The notes under the pieces were generated by a model. The model worked only from the letters and a program-made list of their open reading frames with translations. It made no database searches and was not told the DNA's origin. The translations under genes were made by a program, and so were the position numbers. A stretch of 64,000 nucleotides of DNA from Streptomyces bluensis (GTDB lineage: Bacteria; Actinomycetota; Actinomycetes; Streptomycetales; Streptomycetaceae). Positions within the stretch are counted from its first letter, which is position 1. Each line of letters starts with the position of its first letter. Shown piece after piece: positions 1 to 8,900 of the stretch. The DNA is taken from the NCBI RefSeq assembly GCF_014650715.1, contig NZ_BMVM01000002.1, positions 310,001 to 374,000 of the forward strand, in the 5' to 3' direction.

Positions 1-11
1 GAGGGACGGTC

Positions 12-2390
12 ATGAGCGGTCGGGCGAGGCTGGCGCTGGGCGCCTGGGCCGCCACTCTCACGTCGGCGTGCGCACTGCTGCCGCTGGTCGATCAGCTGTC
101 CTGGATCCTGCAGGCGGCGCTCCTGCTCGGCGTGCAGACCGTGGTGGGGGCGCTGACGCGGCGGGTGCCACTGGCCCGGCCGCTGACCGTGGCGGCGCAG
201 GCACTGGTGACGCTGCTGCTGCTCACGCTGGTCTTCGCCCGGCAGCAGGCCCTGGTCGGGCTGATCCCAGGGCCGGAGGCGTTCCAGCAGTTCTGGACGC
301 TGCTGCAGACGGGCGCGGAGGACGTCGGGAAGTACACGACCCCGGCGCCGCTGACCGACGGCATCAGGCTGATGATGGTCGGCGGTGTCCTGGTGATCGG
401 GCTCGCGGTGGACACCCTCGCGGTGACCTTCCGCAGCGCCGCGCCCGCAGGTCTGCCGCTGCTCGCGCTGTACTCGGTCGCCGCGGGATTGTCCGACGAC
501 CTGGAGTGGCTGTCGTTCGTGGTCGCGGCGGCCGGCTATCTGATGCTGCTTCTCGCCGAGGGCCGTGAGCGGCTGTCGCAGTGGGGCCGCGTCTTCGGCG
601 GGGCGCCCCGCGGGCCGGGGGCGGACTCCGCGGCCGGAGCGGTGGCCCCGGTCCGGACCGGGCGGCGCATCGGCGTGGTCGCGCTGGGCATCGCCCTGCT
701 GCCGCTGCCGACACTGGACGGGGGGCTGCTGGGCGCCGCGGGCACGGGAGTGGGTTCCGGCTCCGGGGGCGGCGGCACGATCTCGGCGGTGAACCCGTTG
801 GTGTCGCTGCGCGACAGCCTGAACGTGGACGAGGACCGCCAGGTCATGTCCTATCGCACGAACACCGAGAACACCGAGGACCTGTACCTGCGGATCGTCG
901 CCCTGGACGAGTTCGACGGCACCGCGTGGAAGCCGTCCCAGCGCCGCATCGAGGGCGTGCCGGAGACGTTCCCGACGCCGCTCGGTCTCGGCCCCGACGT
1001 CAAGCGCACCGAGATCGAGACCCGGATTGCGGCGGCGAAGGACTACGGCCAGGACTGGCTGCCGATGCCGTACCCGGCGACCGGCGTGGACATCGCGGGC
1101 GACTGGCGGTACGAGCCGACCGGCCGCACACTCGTCGGCGACCACGGGCAGAACACCCGCGGCCTGCGGTACACGGTCAGGAGCCTGATCGTGCAGCCGA
1201 CCGCGGAGCAGCTGTCCTCGGCGCCTCAGCCGCCGCCGGCTCTGCAGCGCGAGTACACCGCACTGCCGAATTCGCTGCCGCAGGTGGTCGCCCGGACGGC
1301 GCGCGAGGTGACCGCGGGCTCGGCGAACAACTACGAGCGGGCGGTCAAGCTGCAGGACTGGTTCTCGGTGAGCGGCGGGTTCACGTACGACACTCAGGTG
1401 AAGGTGGGCAGCGACTCGACCGCGATAGCGCGGTTCCTCCGGGACAAGGAGGGATTCTGCGTCCACTTCTCGTTCGCGATGGCGTCGATGGCCCGCTCGC
1501 TGGGCATACCGGCGCGGGTCGCGGTGGGCTTCACACCGGGGTCACCGCAGCCGGACGGTTCGATGACCGTGGGGCTGCGGGACGCGCACGCGTGGCCGGA
1601 GCTGTACTTCGAGGGTGTGGGCTGGACCCGCTTCGAGCCGACCCCGAACCGCGGCAGCGCGCCGTCGTACACACAGCCGGAGGCGTCGGGCGGCACCGGT
1701 CTCCCCGACGTGGCCCGGCCCACGCAGTCGGCGTCCACGGCGCCGTCCTCCGAGCCGTCGGCGAGCGAGAGCTGCGCCGGGCGGGAGCAGCAGCTCCAGG
1801 CGTGTGCGAGTGACTCCCCGGCGGCAGCGGCGGGGTCGGACCACGATCCCGGGCAGTGGCTCCTGTTCCTGGGCGTCGCCCTGGCTGTGCTCGCGATGCT
1901 GACGGTGCCGCTGCTGCCGATGCTGTGGCGGATGCGGGTCCGGGCCGTACGGCTCGGCGCCCACGGCCGTACGCCGGAGGGTGTGGCGGCTCATACGCTG
2001 GCGGTCTGGGCGGAGGTCACCGACACGGCCTGGGACTTCGGGATCGGACCGGACGACTCCCAGACGCCCCGCAAGGCCGCCGCGCGGATCGTACGCCTCG
2101 GTCATCTGGACGAGGGGGCCACGGCGGCGGTGCACCGGCTGGCGGCGGCGGTGGAACAGGTGCTCTACGCTCCCCGTCCCCACCCCACGGCGGGTCTCGC
2201 GGAGGACGCCCGCCGGGTGGCGGACTCGCTCGGGGCCCACGTCAGCCGCTCCACCCGCCTGCGCGCGCTCCTGGCCCCGCGTTCGACCGTCCGGGTCGTC
2301 TGGGCGGCCTCGGCCCGATGGGCGGCGCTCAAGGCCGACGTCTCGGCCCGCCGCCCGACCCTGCGGCGCCCGTCGGGCCAGAACGGCTGA
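12..2390 (+). CDS. TgpA-like membrane transglutaminase (DUF3488/transglutaminase core)
   Basis: A 792-residue membrane protein. About six hydrophobic helices fill residues 1-240, followed by a long extracytoplasmic part, one more helix near 615-640, and a cytoplasmic DUF4129-like tail. This is the layout of TgpA-type transglutaminase-like proteins. The papain-like core is visible: the nucleophile is Cys483 in EGFCVHFSFA and the base is His526 in RDAHAWPEL. The third position, usually Asp in a WxxFDPT motif, is Glu542 (WTRFEPTP). The ATG at 12 follows a GAGGGA ribosome site, so the start is real and the gene is complete. In actinobacteria such genes usually follow a MoxR/DUF58 pair near the division/cell-wall cluster; those would lie just upstream, off the window. 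A role in envelope protein processing is an inference; the substrate is unknown. Confidence 0.88.
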   Translation: MSGRARLALGAWAATLTSACALLPLVDQLSWILQAALLLGVQTVVGALTRRVPLARPLTVAAQALVTLLLLTLVFARQQALVGLIPGPEAFQQFWTLLQTGAEDVGKYTTPAPLTDGIRLMMVGGVLVIGLAVDTLAVTFRSAAPAGLPLLALYSVAAGLSDDLEWLSFVVAAAGYLMLLLAEGRERLSQWGRVFGGAPRGPGADSAAGAVAPVRTGRRIGVVALGIALLPLPTLDGGLLGAAGTGVGSGSGGGGTISAVNPLVSLRDSLNVDEDRQVMSYRTNTENTEDLYLRIVALDEFDGTAWKPSQRRIEGVPETFPTPLGLGPDVKRTEIETRIAAAKDYGQDWLPMPYPATGVDIAGDWRYEPTGRTLVGDHGQNTRGLRYTVRSLIVQPTAEQLSSAPQPPPALQREYTALPNSLPQVVARTAREVTAGSANNYERAVKLQDWFSVSGGFTYDTQVKVGSDSTAIARFLRDKEGFCVHFSFAMASMARSLGIPARVAVGFTPGSPQPDGSMTVGLRDAHAWPELYFEGVGWTRFEPTPNRGSAPSYTQPEASGGTGLPDVARPTQSASTAPSSEPSASESCAGREQQLQACASDSPAAAAGSDHDPGQWLLFLGVALAVLAMLTVPLLPMLWRMRVRAVRLGAHGRTPEGVAAHTLAVWAEVTDTAWDFGIGPDDSQTPRKAAARIVRLGHLDEGATAAVHRLAAAVEQVLYAPRPHPTAGLAEDARRVADSLGAHVSRSTRLRALLAPRSTVRVVWAASARWAALKADVSARRPTLRRPSGQNG

Positions 2391-2406
2391 GTACGGGAGC
2401 ACCGCG

Positions 2407-2450
2407 CCGCGCGCCGTCCGCCGGGGCCCACCCTGGCGGGCGGCGCGCGG
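2407..2450. terminator. Hairpin terminator after the transglutaminase gene
   Basis: Arms 2407-2422 and 2435-2450 pair over 16 bp with one G-T pair and a 12-nt loop, starting 17 bp after the stop codon. No T-tract follows, as is usual for high-GC terminators. Confidence 0.6.
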
Positions 2451-2613
2451 TCGTGTTGCGGCGGCGGCTGCTGCTTCGAGTGGCCTCGCGCGGTGAGACT
2501 GGCTGGAACTGCCCGGTGCGGAGCACGACGGGGCTGGGCTCCCCGCGGAGCACGGAGAGAGCGCCGACGGGAGGCAGTCGCCCGGTCCCGGGGCCCCGCT
2601 CCCGGGCGTGCAG

Positions 2614-2646
2614 GAGGGGTGACCGCCATATGGGTGGTCACCCCTC
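2614..2646. terminator. Perfect 11-bp hairpin between convergent genes
   Basis: GAGGGGTGACC (2614-2624) is exactly complementary to GGTCACCCCTC (2636-2646) with an 11-nt loop. It lies 35 bp beyond the stop of the DUF3040 gene on the minus strand, so it most likely terminates that transcript. Confidence 0.5.
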
Positions 2647-2681
2647 GGACACGTCTGTGGTGATGGGCAGAGCGGCGGAGT

Positions 2682-3071
2682 CTAATGGCCCTGTTCGTCG
2701 CGCCGACGCTGCCAGCGCTGCTCGATGCGGTCCATCATGGAGCGGCGCTGTCGTGGGTGTCGACGGGCGCCGGGAGCGCCGGACGGCTGCTCCCCGGGCT
2801 TGGGGGCCTTGCGCCAACCGGTGACGGCGAGCACCGCGCAGCCCAGCATGACGAGGAATCCCACCACGCTGACCCAGATCTGCTGTGCGACCATTCCGGC
2901 CATGAGGAGCGCGATACCCACCAGGAAGCCCGCGACCGCCTGGTAAACCCGTCGTCGGGTATACGTACGCAGCCCGCTTCCCTCAAGCGCTGTCGCGAAC
3001 TTGGGATCTTCGGCGTACAGCGCTCGCTCCATCTGCTCGAGCATTCGCTGCTCGTGCTCCGAGAGCGGCAC
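2682..3071 (-). CDS. DUF3040 small membrane protein
   Basis: A 129-residue protein that starts with the conserved DUF3040 opening PLSEHEQRMLEQMERALYAED, followed by two membrane helices at about residues 44-63 and 66-86 and a basic, Pro/Arg-rich tail. The GTG start at 3071 sits behind an AGGAGG-like ribosome site. DUF3040 proteins lie beside the mraZ/division cluster in actinobacteria (M. tuberculosis Rv2169c is the analogue from memory), matching its place here. Function is unknown. It faces the transglutaminase gene, with two hairpins between them. Its 5' side (3072-3348, 277 bp) holds no gene; I could not single out a promoter there. Confidence 0.85.
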   Translation of the reverse strand: MPLSEHEQRMLEQMERALYAEDPKFATALEGSGLRTYTRRRVYQAVAGFLVGIALLMAGMVAQQIWVSVVGFLVMLGCAVLAVTGWRKAPKPGEQPSGAPGARRHPRQRRSMMDRIEQRWQRRRDEQGH

Positions 3072-3348
3072 GGAGTCCTCCTCATCGTGCGGTCGCCGGG
3101 GCGACCCGGGGGGTCCTCTTCAGGATAGGCAGGGAATCGCCCCCGTGAAACCCGCCCCTCTACGCCAATTCGCCAACCGAAATCCGCCATGGCACTCCGA
3201 TTCACTGAGGCGTACATGCCCCAGTGAACGGCCCGTCATGCCGGACGGTCTCACTCGATCATACGGCTCCGAGCGCGGGATCGGGCGGCCTGTGGCGTAC
3301 TCCATCCGCCGTCGAGCCCCTGATCAGGCACGCTTCCCAGGAGGCCAC

Positions 3349-4185
3349 TCAGGCCTCGGTGGCCACCGGCGTCTCACCGAGCACATGAAGCTGGGTCGCC
3401 ACGGAGTGGAACGCGGGCAGCTCGGCGGCCGCGGCCTCCAGCTTGAGCAGCGCGTCCAGGGCGCCCGGCTCGGTGTCCACGAGCACACCGGGAACGAGGT
3501 CGGCGAAGACCCGCACGCCGTGCACCGCGGCGACCCTGAGGCCGGCGCCCTCGACGAGCTCGGTCAGTTGCCCGGCGGTGAAGCGGTGCGGGACGGGGTC
3601 GCCCTCGCCCCAGCGCCCGTTCGGGTCGTCGAGCGCGTGCCTGGCCTCCTTGAAGTGCCCGGCGAGGGCACGGGCGAGCACCGCTCCGCCCAGACCCGAG
3701 GCGAGCAGGCTGAGGACGCCCTCGGAGCGCAGCGCGGCGACCGCGTTGCCGATGCCCTCGGCGGGGTCGTCCACGTACTCCAGGACGCCGTGGCAGAGCA
3801 CCGCGTCGTAGGCGCCGCGCTCGACGACGTCGAAGAGGCCGTGCGCGTCGCCCTGGACGCCTCGTACGCGGTCGGCGACGCCGGCCTCGGCGGCGCGGCG
3901 CTCCAGCGCGAACAGTGCGTTGGGGCTGGGATCGACGACGGTGACGCGGTGGCCGAGGCGGGCCACGGGCACCGCGAAGTTGCCGCTGCCGCCCCCGGTG
4001 TCCAGGACGTCGAGGCCGATGTGCGCGTCGCGGCCCGTGGCCTTGACCCGGCGGTCGAGGGCGTCCTTCAGGACGTCCCAGACCACGGCGGTCCGGAGCG
4101 AGGCGCGGGGTCGGGAGGGGTCGGAGCGTAGCGACGCCGTTTGAGGGCGGTGGTGGGAGACGGGTGGGCGCATCGGGTCCGACAC
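3349..4185 (-). CDS. Class I SAM-dependent methyltransferase
   Basis: A 278-residue protein with a Rossmann methyltransferase fold. Motif I is DVLDTGGGSGNFAVP (about residues 60-74), with the acidic end of strand 2 in VTVVDPSP and motif IV-like residues in YDAVLCHGVLEYVDD. The GGGSGN loop replaces the more usual GxGxG. The GTG at 4185 has an AGGAG site nine bases upstream; an in-frame ATG lies five codons inside. Substrate cannot be told from sequence; UbiE/SmtA-type small-molecule methylation is one option. It shares direction with the HEPN gene upstream, but more than 200 bp separate them, so co-transcription is uncertain. Confidence 0.85.
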   Translation of the reverse strand: MSDPMRPPVSHHRPQTASLRSDPSRPRASLRTAVVWDVLKDALDRRVKATGRDAHIGLDVLDTGGGSGNFAVPVARLGHRVTVVDPSPNALFALERRAAEAGVADRVRGVQGDAHGLFDVVERGAYDAVLCHGVLEYVDDPAEGIGNAVAALRSEGVLSLLASGLGGAVLARALAGHFKEARHALDDPNGRWGEGDPVPHRFTAGQLTELVEGAGLRVAAVHGVRVFADLVPGVLVDTEPGALDALLKLEAAAAELPAFHSVATQLHVLGETPVATEA

Positions 4186-4406
4186 GGCAGTTGACTCCTC
4201 GGCGCGGCACCGCCTGCTGTACGGCGGAGCGATGGTCTTGCCTCCGCCGGGCGGGGGTCACGGCGGAGAGTTGCGGGTACTCCCACCCTATTGCCTCCGT
4301 AGCCGTACCCGGCCGTGTGTCCCGCGCCGGGGGAGGCGGGCCCTGGGGACTGCTTCCGTGCCAGGTCACCCCAGGGGCGCGGAGTACACGGCCGGTCCCG
4401 CGGGGC

Positions 4407-5015
4407 TCAGCCCGCGTTCGGCACCTCCGGCCCCCCGTCCTGACCGCCCCGCCTGTCGCCATCCTGACTGTCCTGCTTGTCCTGCCTGTCCGGCCTGCCC
4501 TGCCTGTCCCGTCGGGGCTGTGGCAGGACGGGCTGGAGGACCAGCAGGCGCTCGACGAGGCGGAGGAACATCGCCACATCCCGTATCAGGTCGTCCGCGT
4601 CGCGCGCGCTCGCCGCGCCCCGGATGCCGGCCTCGGCGCGGGCGCGGCGGGCGGCTCCGGAGGCGAACAGCGCGCTCCACTCGGTGAGTTCGGGCGCGAT
4701 CTCGGGAAGCACCTCCCAGGCGCTCCGGATCTTGGCGCGGCGCCGCGCGGTGGGCTCCGGGCGGCCCCGGGCGGCGAGAACGGCGGCGGCGGTGCGCAGG
4801 GCGGCCAGATGGGCCGTCGCGTACCGCTCGTTGGGAGTCTCCAGCACGGCCGCCTCGTCGAGGCCGGCGCGGGCCTGGGCGAGCAGGTCGAGGGCGGCGG
4901 GCGGGGCCGTCGCCCGGCGGAGCACGGGGTGCACGTCGCTCGCCGGGCCGGTCAGTGAGGGGGCAGGGCCGGTGGCGCGGCGCCGAGGGGCGGCGGCTGC
5001 GTGGGGGCTGGCCAT
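4407..5015 (-). CDS. SAV_6107-type HEPN domain protein
   Basis: A 202-residue, mostly helical protein that I match to the SAV_6107 HEPN family of Streptomyces by its overall pattern (Ala/Arg-rich helices and the stretch DADDLIRDVAMFLRLVERLL). The C-terminus is low complexity: Arg/Asp/Gln repeats made by a CCTGNC-type repeat in the DNA around 4445-4510, which probably varies in length between strains. The ATG at 5015 has AGGAGG six bases upstream. HEPN proteins are often RNases or nucleotide-binding partners, but I do not see a clear Rx4-6H motif, so no activity is claimed. It is divergent from the ABC/YhgE operon. Confidence 0.7.
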   Translation of the reverse strand: MASPHAAAAPRRRATGPAPSLTGPASDVHPVLRRATAPPAALDLLAQARAGLDEAAVLETPNERYATAHLAALRTAAAVLAARGRPEPTARRRAKIRSAWEVLPEIAPELTEWSALFASGAARRARAEAGIRGAASARDADDLIRDVAMFLRLVERLLVLQPVLPQPRRDRQGRPDRQDKQDSQDGDRRGGQDGGPEVPNAG

Positions 5016-5138
5016 GACGGACCTCCTGTCGTCTGTGTGACGGCACTGTGGCCGTATGTGCTCATCGTGAGGTATGGCACTGACAATCCGTTCTGACCTG
5101 GGATTTTGCTTCGCTCACAGGTTCGGAGTAGCTTTTGC

Positions 5139-5152
5139 ACTGACCAGTCAGT
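5139..5152 (+). promoter_or_regulatory. Perfect palindrome, likely TetR-family operator
   Basis: ACTGAC-CA-GTCAGT is a perfect inverted repeat 24 bp before the GTG of the ABC gene, in the 160-bp divergent gap. The core TGACCAGTCA is typical of TetR/AcrR-family operators. The operon it precedes ends with a TetR gene (8077-8706), so auto-regulation is the simplest reading. A second copy of the half-site ACTGAC lies about 60 bp upstream, near 5076. This is inference from pattern and context. Confidence 0.6.
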
Positions 5153-5175
5153 TCAAAACGTGGGATGGGGACGAC

Positions 5176-5985
5176 GTGAGGGGCACGGACGAGCCGGATG
5201 CGCCGCGTGAAGCGGCGGGAATCGCCGTCGGGGCAGCGGACTTCGGGCTCAGGGGGCCGCGCGGCTGGGCGTTCCGGGGAGTCGGCTTCCAGGCGGAGCC
5301 CGGCTCGCTCGTCGTGATCCAGGGACCGTCCGGGTCCGGCCGCACCTGTCTGCTGCTGGCCCTCACCGGCCGGATGAAGCCCGGCGAGGGGCACGCTGCG
5401 GTCGGCCCGCACCGGCTTCCCGGGGGCATGTCCGCGGTACGCCGGATCAGCGCGCTCGCCCACGTCCCGGGGGTCACCGAGCTGGACCCGGCCCTGACCG
5501 TCGGCGAGCACCTGCGCGAACGGGCGCTGCTGGAGCGGAGGTTCGGGGGTTCCGTGCGTGGTTCCCTACGGGAACTCGTGCGGCCGCGCGCCGAACGTGC
5601 CGCCGATGCGAAGGCCCGCATCGACGACGCGTTGTCCGCCGCCGGACTCGACCTGACGGCGCTGCCCAAGGGCGCCCGGACCGCCGTACGCGATCTGGAG
5701 CGGATTCAGGCGCTGCGGCTGTCGGTCGCCCTGGCTCTGATCGGCCGCCCCCGCCTTCTCGGCGTGGACGACACCGACCTGAAGCTCTCGGATGCCGAAC
5801 GGGCCGAGGCATGGGCCCTGTTGAGATCGGTCGCCGAAACCGGGACCACGGTGGTGGCGGTGTGCAGCGAGGCACCTGAAGGCGCCGTGGTCGTGTCCAC
5901 GCGGCAGCACGACAGCAACGACAGCACAGCACGGAACGATGACGAGGGGACGGCCGATGCGCTCGCCGAAGCTGGCCACGCTTGA
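5176..5985 (+). CDS. ABC-transporter ATP-binding protein with degenerate motifs
   Basis: A 269-residue NBD-like protein. The GTG at 5176 follows GGATGGGG and comes after the operator, so it is preferred to upstream in-frame codons. The P-loop reads GPSGSGRT: the Walker A lysine is Arg. A Walker B-like strand is present (PRLLGVDDTD), but the catalytic Glu after it is missing, and I cannot find an LSGGQ signature (its place reads RDLERIQALRLSVALAL). This suggests weak or no ATP hydrolysis, or a regulatory NBD. Its end overlaps the YhgE gene by 29 bp, so translational coupling is likely. The pairing with YhgE/Pip and TetR suggests an export or envelope-stress system whose substrate is unknown. 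Confidence 0.8.
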   Translation: MRGTDEPDAPREAAGIAVGAADFGLRGPRGWAFRGVGFQAEPGSLVVIQGPSGSGRTCLLLALTGRMKPGEGHAAVGPHRLPGGMSAVRRISALAHVPGVTELDPALTVGEHLRERALLERRFGGSVRGSLRELVRPRAERAADAKARIDDALSAAGLDLTALPKGARTAVRDLERIQALRLSVALALIGRPRLLGVDDTDLKLSDAERAEAWALLRSVAETGTTVVAVCSEAPEGAVVVSTRQHDSNDSTARNDDEGTADALAEAGHA

Positions 5986-8041
5986 GCTCAGGCGGTTCGG
6001 CAGGGGGAGGCTCCCGCGCGCGGCACTGGTCTCGCTGCTGTTGCTGCCGCTGCTGTACGGCGCGCTGTACCTGTGGTCGTTCTGGGACCCGTACGGCCGC
6101 CTCGACCGCGTCCCCGTGGCGCTGGTGAACGACGACAAGGGGGCGACCGCCGGCGGAGAGAAACTCACAGCGGGCGACGACATCGCCGAGAGGCTGCTCG
6201 ACAGCGACGTCTTCGACTGGCGCGAGGTGAGCGCCGAGGAGGCCCGTGAGGGCGTCGAGGACGGCACGTACTACCTGTCGCTGACCATGCCGTCGGACTT
6301 CAGCGAGCGGATCGCGTCCAGTTCCGGGGACTCCCCCGAGACGGGCACCCTCCAGGTGCGTACGAACGACGCGAACAACTACGTCGTCGGGCAGATCTCC
6401 AGGACGGTGTTCTCGGAGGTGCGCACGGCCGCGTCCACGAAGGCGTCGCGGTCCTTCCTGGACCGGATCTTCGTCTCGTTCTCCGGCATTCACGCCGAGA
6501 CGGAGAAGGCCGCGAAGGGCGCCGACGACCTCAGGGACGGCATCGGGAGGGCCGAGAAGGGCTCCGAGGACCTCGCGGACGGCCTGAGGAAGGCCAAGGA
6601 GGGCAGCGGCGCGCTGTCAAGCGGCCTGAGCAGGCTGGACCGCGGTGCCGACGCCCTGGAGCAGGGTTCCCGGCAGGTCGCGGACGGCACCCGGGCACTC
6701 GCCGGGAAGGTGAGCGGGGCCGCGGACCAGGTACGGCCGTTCCTGAAGGACGACGGTCGCACGATCGCCTCCACCGCCACCCTGGTGGCCGACTCGGCGG
6801 GCGTGATCCGCGGTCATCTCGACGCCTTCGTGAAGACGGCCCCGGCCGCGGAGAGCGGCACCCGTACGGCGTCCGAGACGCTGAACGGTGTCTACGCGAG
6901 GCGCTGCGAGAAGCAACTCGTGCCCGATCCGGCCTGCGGCGACCTGAAGAAGGCCAAGGACGCGGCCTCCGACGCGGCACGGCTCGCCGCGGACGTCAAC
7001 GCGGTGGTGCGGGACTACGACGGCGACATGAAGGCCCTCGACAAGGACCTGGCGACCCTCCAACGACAGGCCAGGGCCCTCGCCGAGGCGGCGCCCCGCC
7101 TCTCCGAGAACCTCGACGACGCCGTCTCCAAGGTGAACGCCCTCAGCGAGGGCGCCGCGAAGGTCGCCAGGGGCGCGCGGGCGCTGCACACCGGCCTCGG
7201 TACGGCGCAGACGGGCGCGGCGGACCTGGACACGGGCCTCGGTGAGCTGTCGTCGGGCGCGATCGATCTCAAGGGCGGCATGTACCGGCTGGCCGACGGC
7301 TCCGGGAAGCTCGCCGGTGGGCTGCGCGACGGGGCGGAGCGGATCCCCGACTACGACCGGCAGGACCGTGACCAGCACACCCGGGTGATGGCCGACCCGG
7401 TGCAGCTGGCCTCCAGGGACCTGCACAAGGCGCCCAACTACGGCACCGGCTTCGCCCCGTACTTCATCCCGCTGTCCCTGTGGGTGGGCGCGATGGTGGC
7501 GTACATGCTGATCCAGCCGCTCAACCGGCGTGCGCTGGCCGCGGGCGCCTCGGCGTGGCGGATCGCGCTGGCGGGCTGGCTGCCGGTGGCCGCCCTGGGG
7601 GTGCTGCAGACGGCCGCCCTCATGGCGGTGCTCCGCTGGGCCGTCGGCCTTGAGCCCACGCGGGCGGCCGGCACGGTGGGCTTCCTGTTCCTGGTGACGG
7701 CGTGCTTCGCGGCGATCGTGCAGTGGCTGAACGCACGTTTCGGAGCGGCGGGCCGGATCCTCGTCCTGGCCGTCCTGATGCTGCAGCTGACGTCGGCGGG
7801 CGGCACGTATCCCGTGCAGACCAGCCCGGACTTCTTCAACGCGATCCATCCCTTCCTGCCGATGAGCTATGTCGTGGAGGCGCTCAGGAGGCTCGTCACC
7901 GGCGGCGATCTGTCCCCGGTCTGGCAGGCGTGCGGCGTCCTCGCGGCCTTCACCGCGGGCGCCCTTGCGCTGACCGCCGTGTCGGCCCGCCGCAGGCAGG
8001 TGTGGACCCTCGACCGGTTGCACCCGGGCTTGAGTCTGTGA
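5957..8041 (+). CDS. YhgE/Pip-family membrane protein
   Basis: A 694-residue protein. The start is set at the ATG at 5957, six bases after GAGGGGA; an earlier in-frame ATG (5939) lacks a ribosome site. It has an N-terminal membrane helix (LVSLLLLPLLYGALYLWSFW) and the family opening PVALVNDDKGA. The large extracytoplasmic region carries repeated ADGL/SGL/DGT-type heptads (about residues 180-260 and 370-450), likely forming coiled coils. About six membrane helices follow from residue 495 on. This is the YhgE/Pip (phage infection protein) plan and relates to ABC-2 permeases. With the preceding NBD-like gene it probably forms an ABC-2-type complex. The transported molecule cannot be inferred. 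Confidence 0.88.
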   Translation: MRSPKLATLELRRFGRGRLPRAALVSLLLLPLLYGALYLWSFWDPYGRLDRVPVALVNDDKGATAGGEKLTAGDDIAERLLDSDVFDWREVSAEEAREGVEDGTYYLSLTMPSDFSERIASSSGDSPETGTLQVRTNDANNYVVGQISRTVFSEVRTAASTKASRSFLDRIFVSFSGIHAETEKAAKGADDLRDGIGRAEKGSEDLADGLRKAKEGSGALSSGLSRLDRGADALEQGSRQVADGTRALAGKVSGAADQVRPFLKDDGRTIASTATLVADSAGVIRGHLDAFVKTAPAAESGTRTASETLNGVYARRCEKQLVPDPACGDLKKAKDAASDAARLAADVNAVVRDYDGDMKALDKDLATLQRQARALAEAAPRLSENLDDAVSKVNALSEGAAKVARGARALHTGLGTAQTGAADLDTGLGELSSGAIDLKGGMYRLADGSGKLAGGLRDGAERIPDYDRQDRDQHTRVMADPVQLASRDLHKAPNYGTGFAPYFIPLSLWVGAMVAYMLIQPLNRRALAAGASAWRIALAGWLPVAALGVLQTAALMAVLRWAVGLEPTRAAGTVGFLFLVTACFAAIVQWLNARFGAAGRILVLAVLMLQLTSAGGTYPVQTSPDFFNAIHPFLPMSYVVEALRRLVTGGDLSPVWQACGVLAAFTAGALALTAVSARRRQVWTLDRLHPGLSL

Positions 8042-8076
8042 CCGCGCGGGGCACCGGCTGCTGTGAGAATCGGGGC

Positions 8077-8706
8077 ATGGAAAGCAGCACCGTCACGGGC
8101 GGCGGCAGCAGCCGTCGTGCCGCGACCCGGCAGAAGCTCTACGAGGCGGCCGTCACCCTGATCGCGGAACAGGGGTTCTCCGCCACCACGGTGGACGAGA
8201 TCGCCGAGCGGGCCGGGGTCGCGAAGGGCACCGTCTATTACAACTTCGCCAGTAAATCGGTCCTCTTCGAGGAGTTGCTGCGGCACGGAGTGGGACTCCT
8301 CACCGCCTCCCTACGGGAGGCGGCGGAGAAGACGGCGAAGGACGGCGGGCGGACGGTCGACGCGCTCGACTCGATGATCCGCGCTGGGCTCGTCTTCATC
8401 GAACGCTATCCGGCGTTCACGCAGCTGTACGTGGCCGAGTTGTGGCGCACCAACCGGGCCTGGCAGTCCACGCTGATGGTCGTCCGGCAGGAGGCGGTCG
8501 CCGTCGTCGAGGGCGTGCTGCGGGAGGGTGTGGAGCGCGGTGAGCTGAGCGACGAGCTCGACGTTCCGCTGACCGCGGCCGCGTTGGTGGGCATGGTTCT
8601 GGTGGCCGCGCTGGACTGGCAGTCGTTCCAGCCGGAGCGTTCCCTGGACGATGTCCACTCGGCGCTGTCCCGGCTCCTCCAGGGGCGGGTGAGCGGGAGG
8701 CGGTAG
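8077..8706 (+). CDS. TetR/AcrR-family transcriptional regulator
   Basis: A 209-residue regulator. The helix-turn-helix is clear at about residues 17-62: RQKLYEAAVTLIAEQGFSATTVDEIAERAGVAKGTVYYNF. A variable all-helical ligand domain follows. The ATG at 8077 is 35 bp after the YhgE stop, on the same strand, so it is probably the third gene of the operon. The perfect palindrome at 5139-5152 upstream of the first gene is its likely operator, giving ligand-released repression of the transporter. The ligand is unknown. Confidence 0.93.
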   Translation: MESSTVTGGGSSRRAATRQKLYEAAVTLIAEQGFSATTVDEIAERAGVAKGTVYYNFASKSVLFEELLRHGVGLLTASLREAAEKTAKDGGRTVDALDSMIRAGLVFIERYPAFTQLYVAELWRTNRAWQSTLMVVRQEAVAVVEGVLREGVERGELSDELDVPLTAAALVGMVLVAALDWQSFQPERSLDDVHSALSRLLQGRVSGRR

Positions 8707-8717
8707 CCACTCACGCT

Positions 8718-8759
8718 GGTACCGGGTACCGGGTACCGGGTTCCGGGTTCCGGGTTCCG
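8718..8759. repeat. Six tandem 7-bp units (GGTACCG x3, GGTTCCG x3)
   Basis: Three exact GGTACCG units are followed by three exact GGTTCCG units just after the tetR stop. It is the first of several tandem arrays in the 1.69-kb gap 8707-10394, which I read as non-coding. Confidence 0.9.
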
Positions 8760-8842
8760 GGTTGCTGGTATCTGGTACCGACGAAAGCGCCGGTCCGCTG
8801 TGACCCGCGTCCCCCGCGGGCCACCTCGAACCGGCGCTTCGC

Positions 8843-8900
8843 CGTACCCCCGTACCCCCGTACTCCCCCGTACCCCCGTACCCCCGTGTTTCCCCCGTAC
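8843..8900. repeat. CCCCCGTA-type 8-bp tandem repeat
   Basis: About seven CCCCCGTA-like units with small phase slips (one has ACT, one GTGTTT). Length variation between strains is likely. The rest of 8901-9318 holds nothing I can name. Confidence 0.8.

Noticed and set aside
3001..4131. A 376-residue frame opposite the methyltransferase
   Set aside because: Shadow frame; the minus-strand methyltransferase has domain motifs and a ribosome site.
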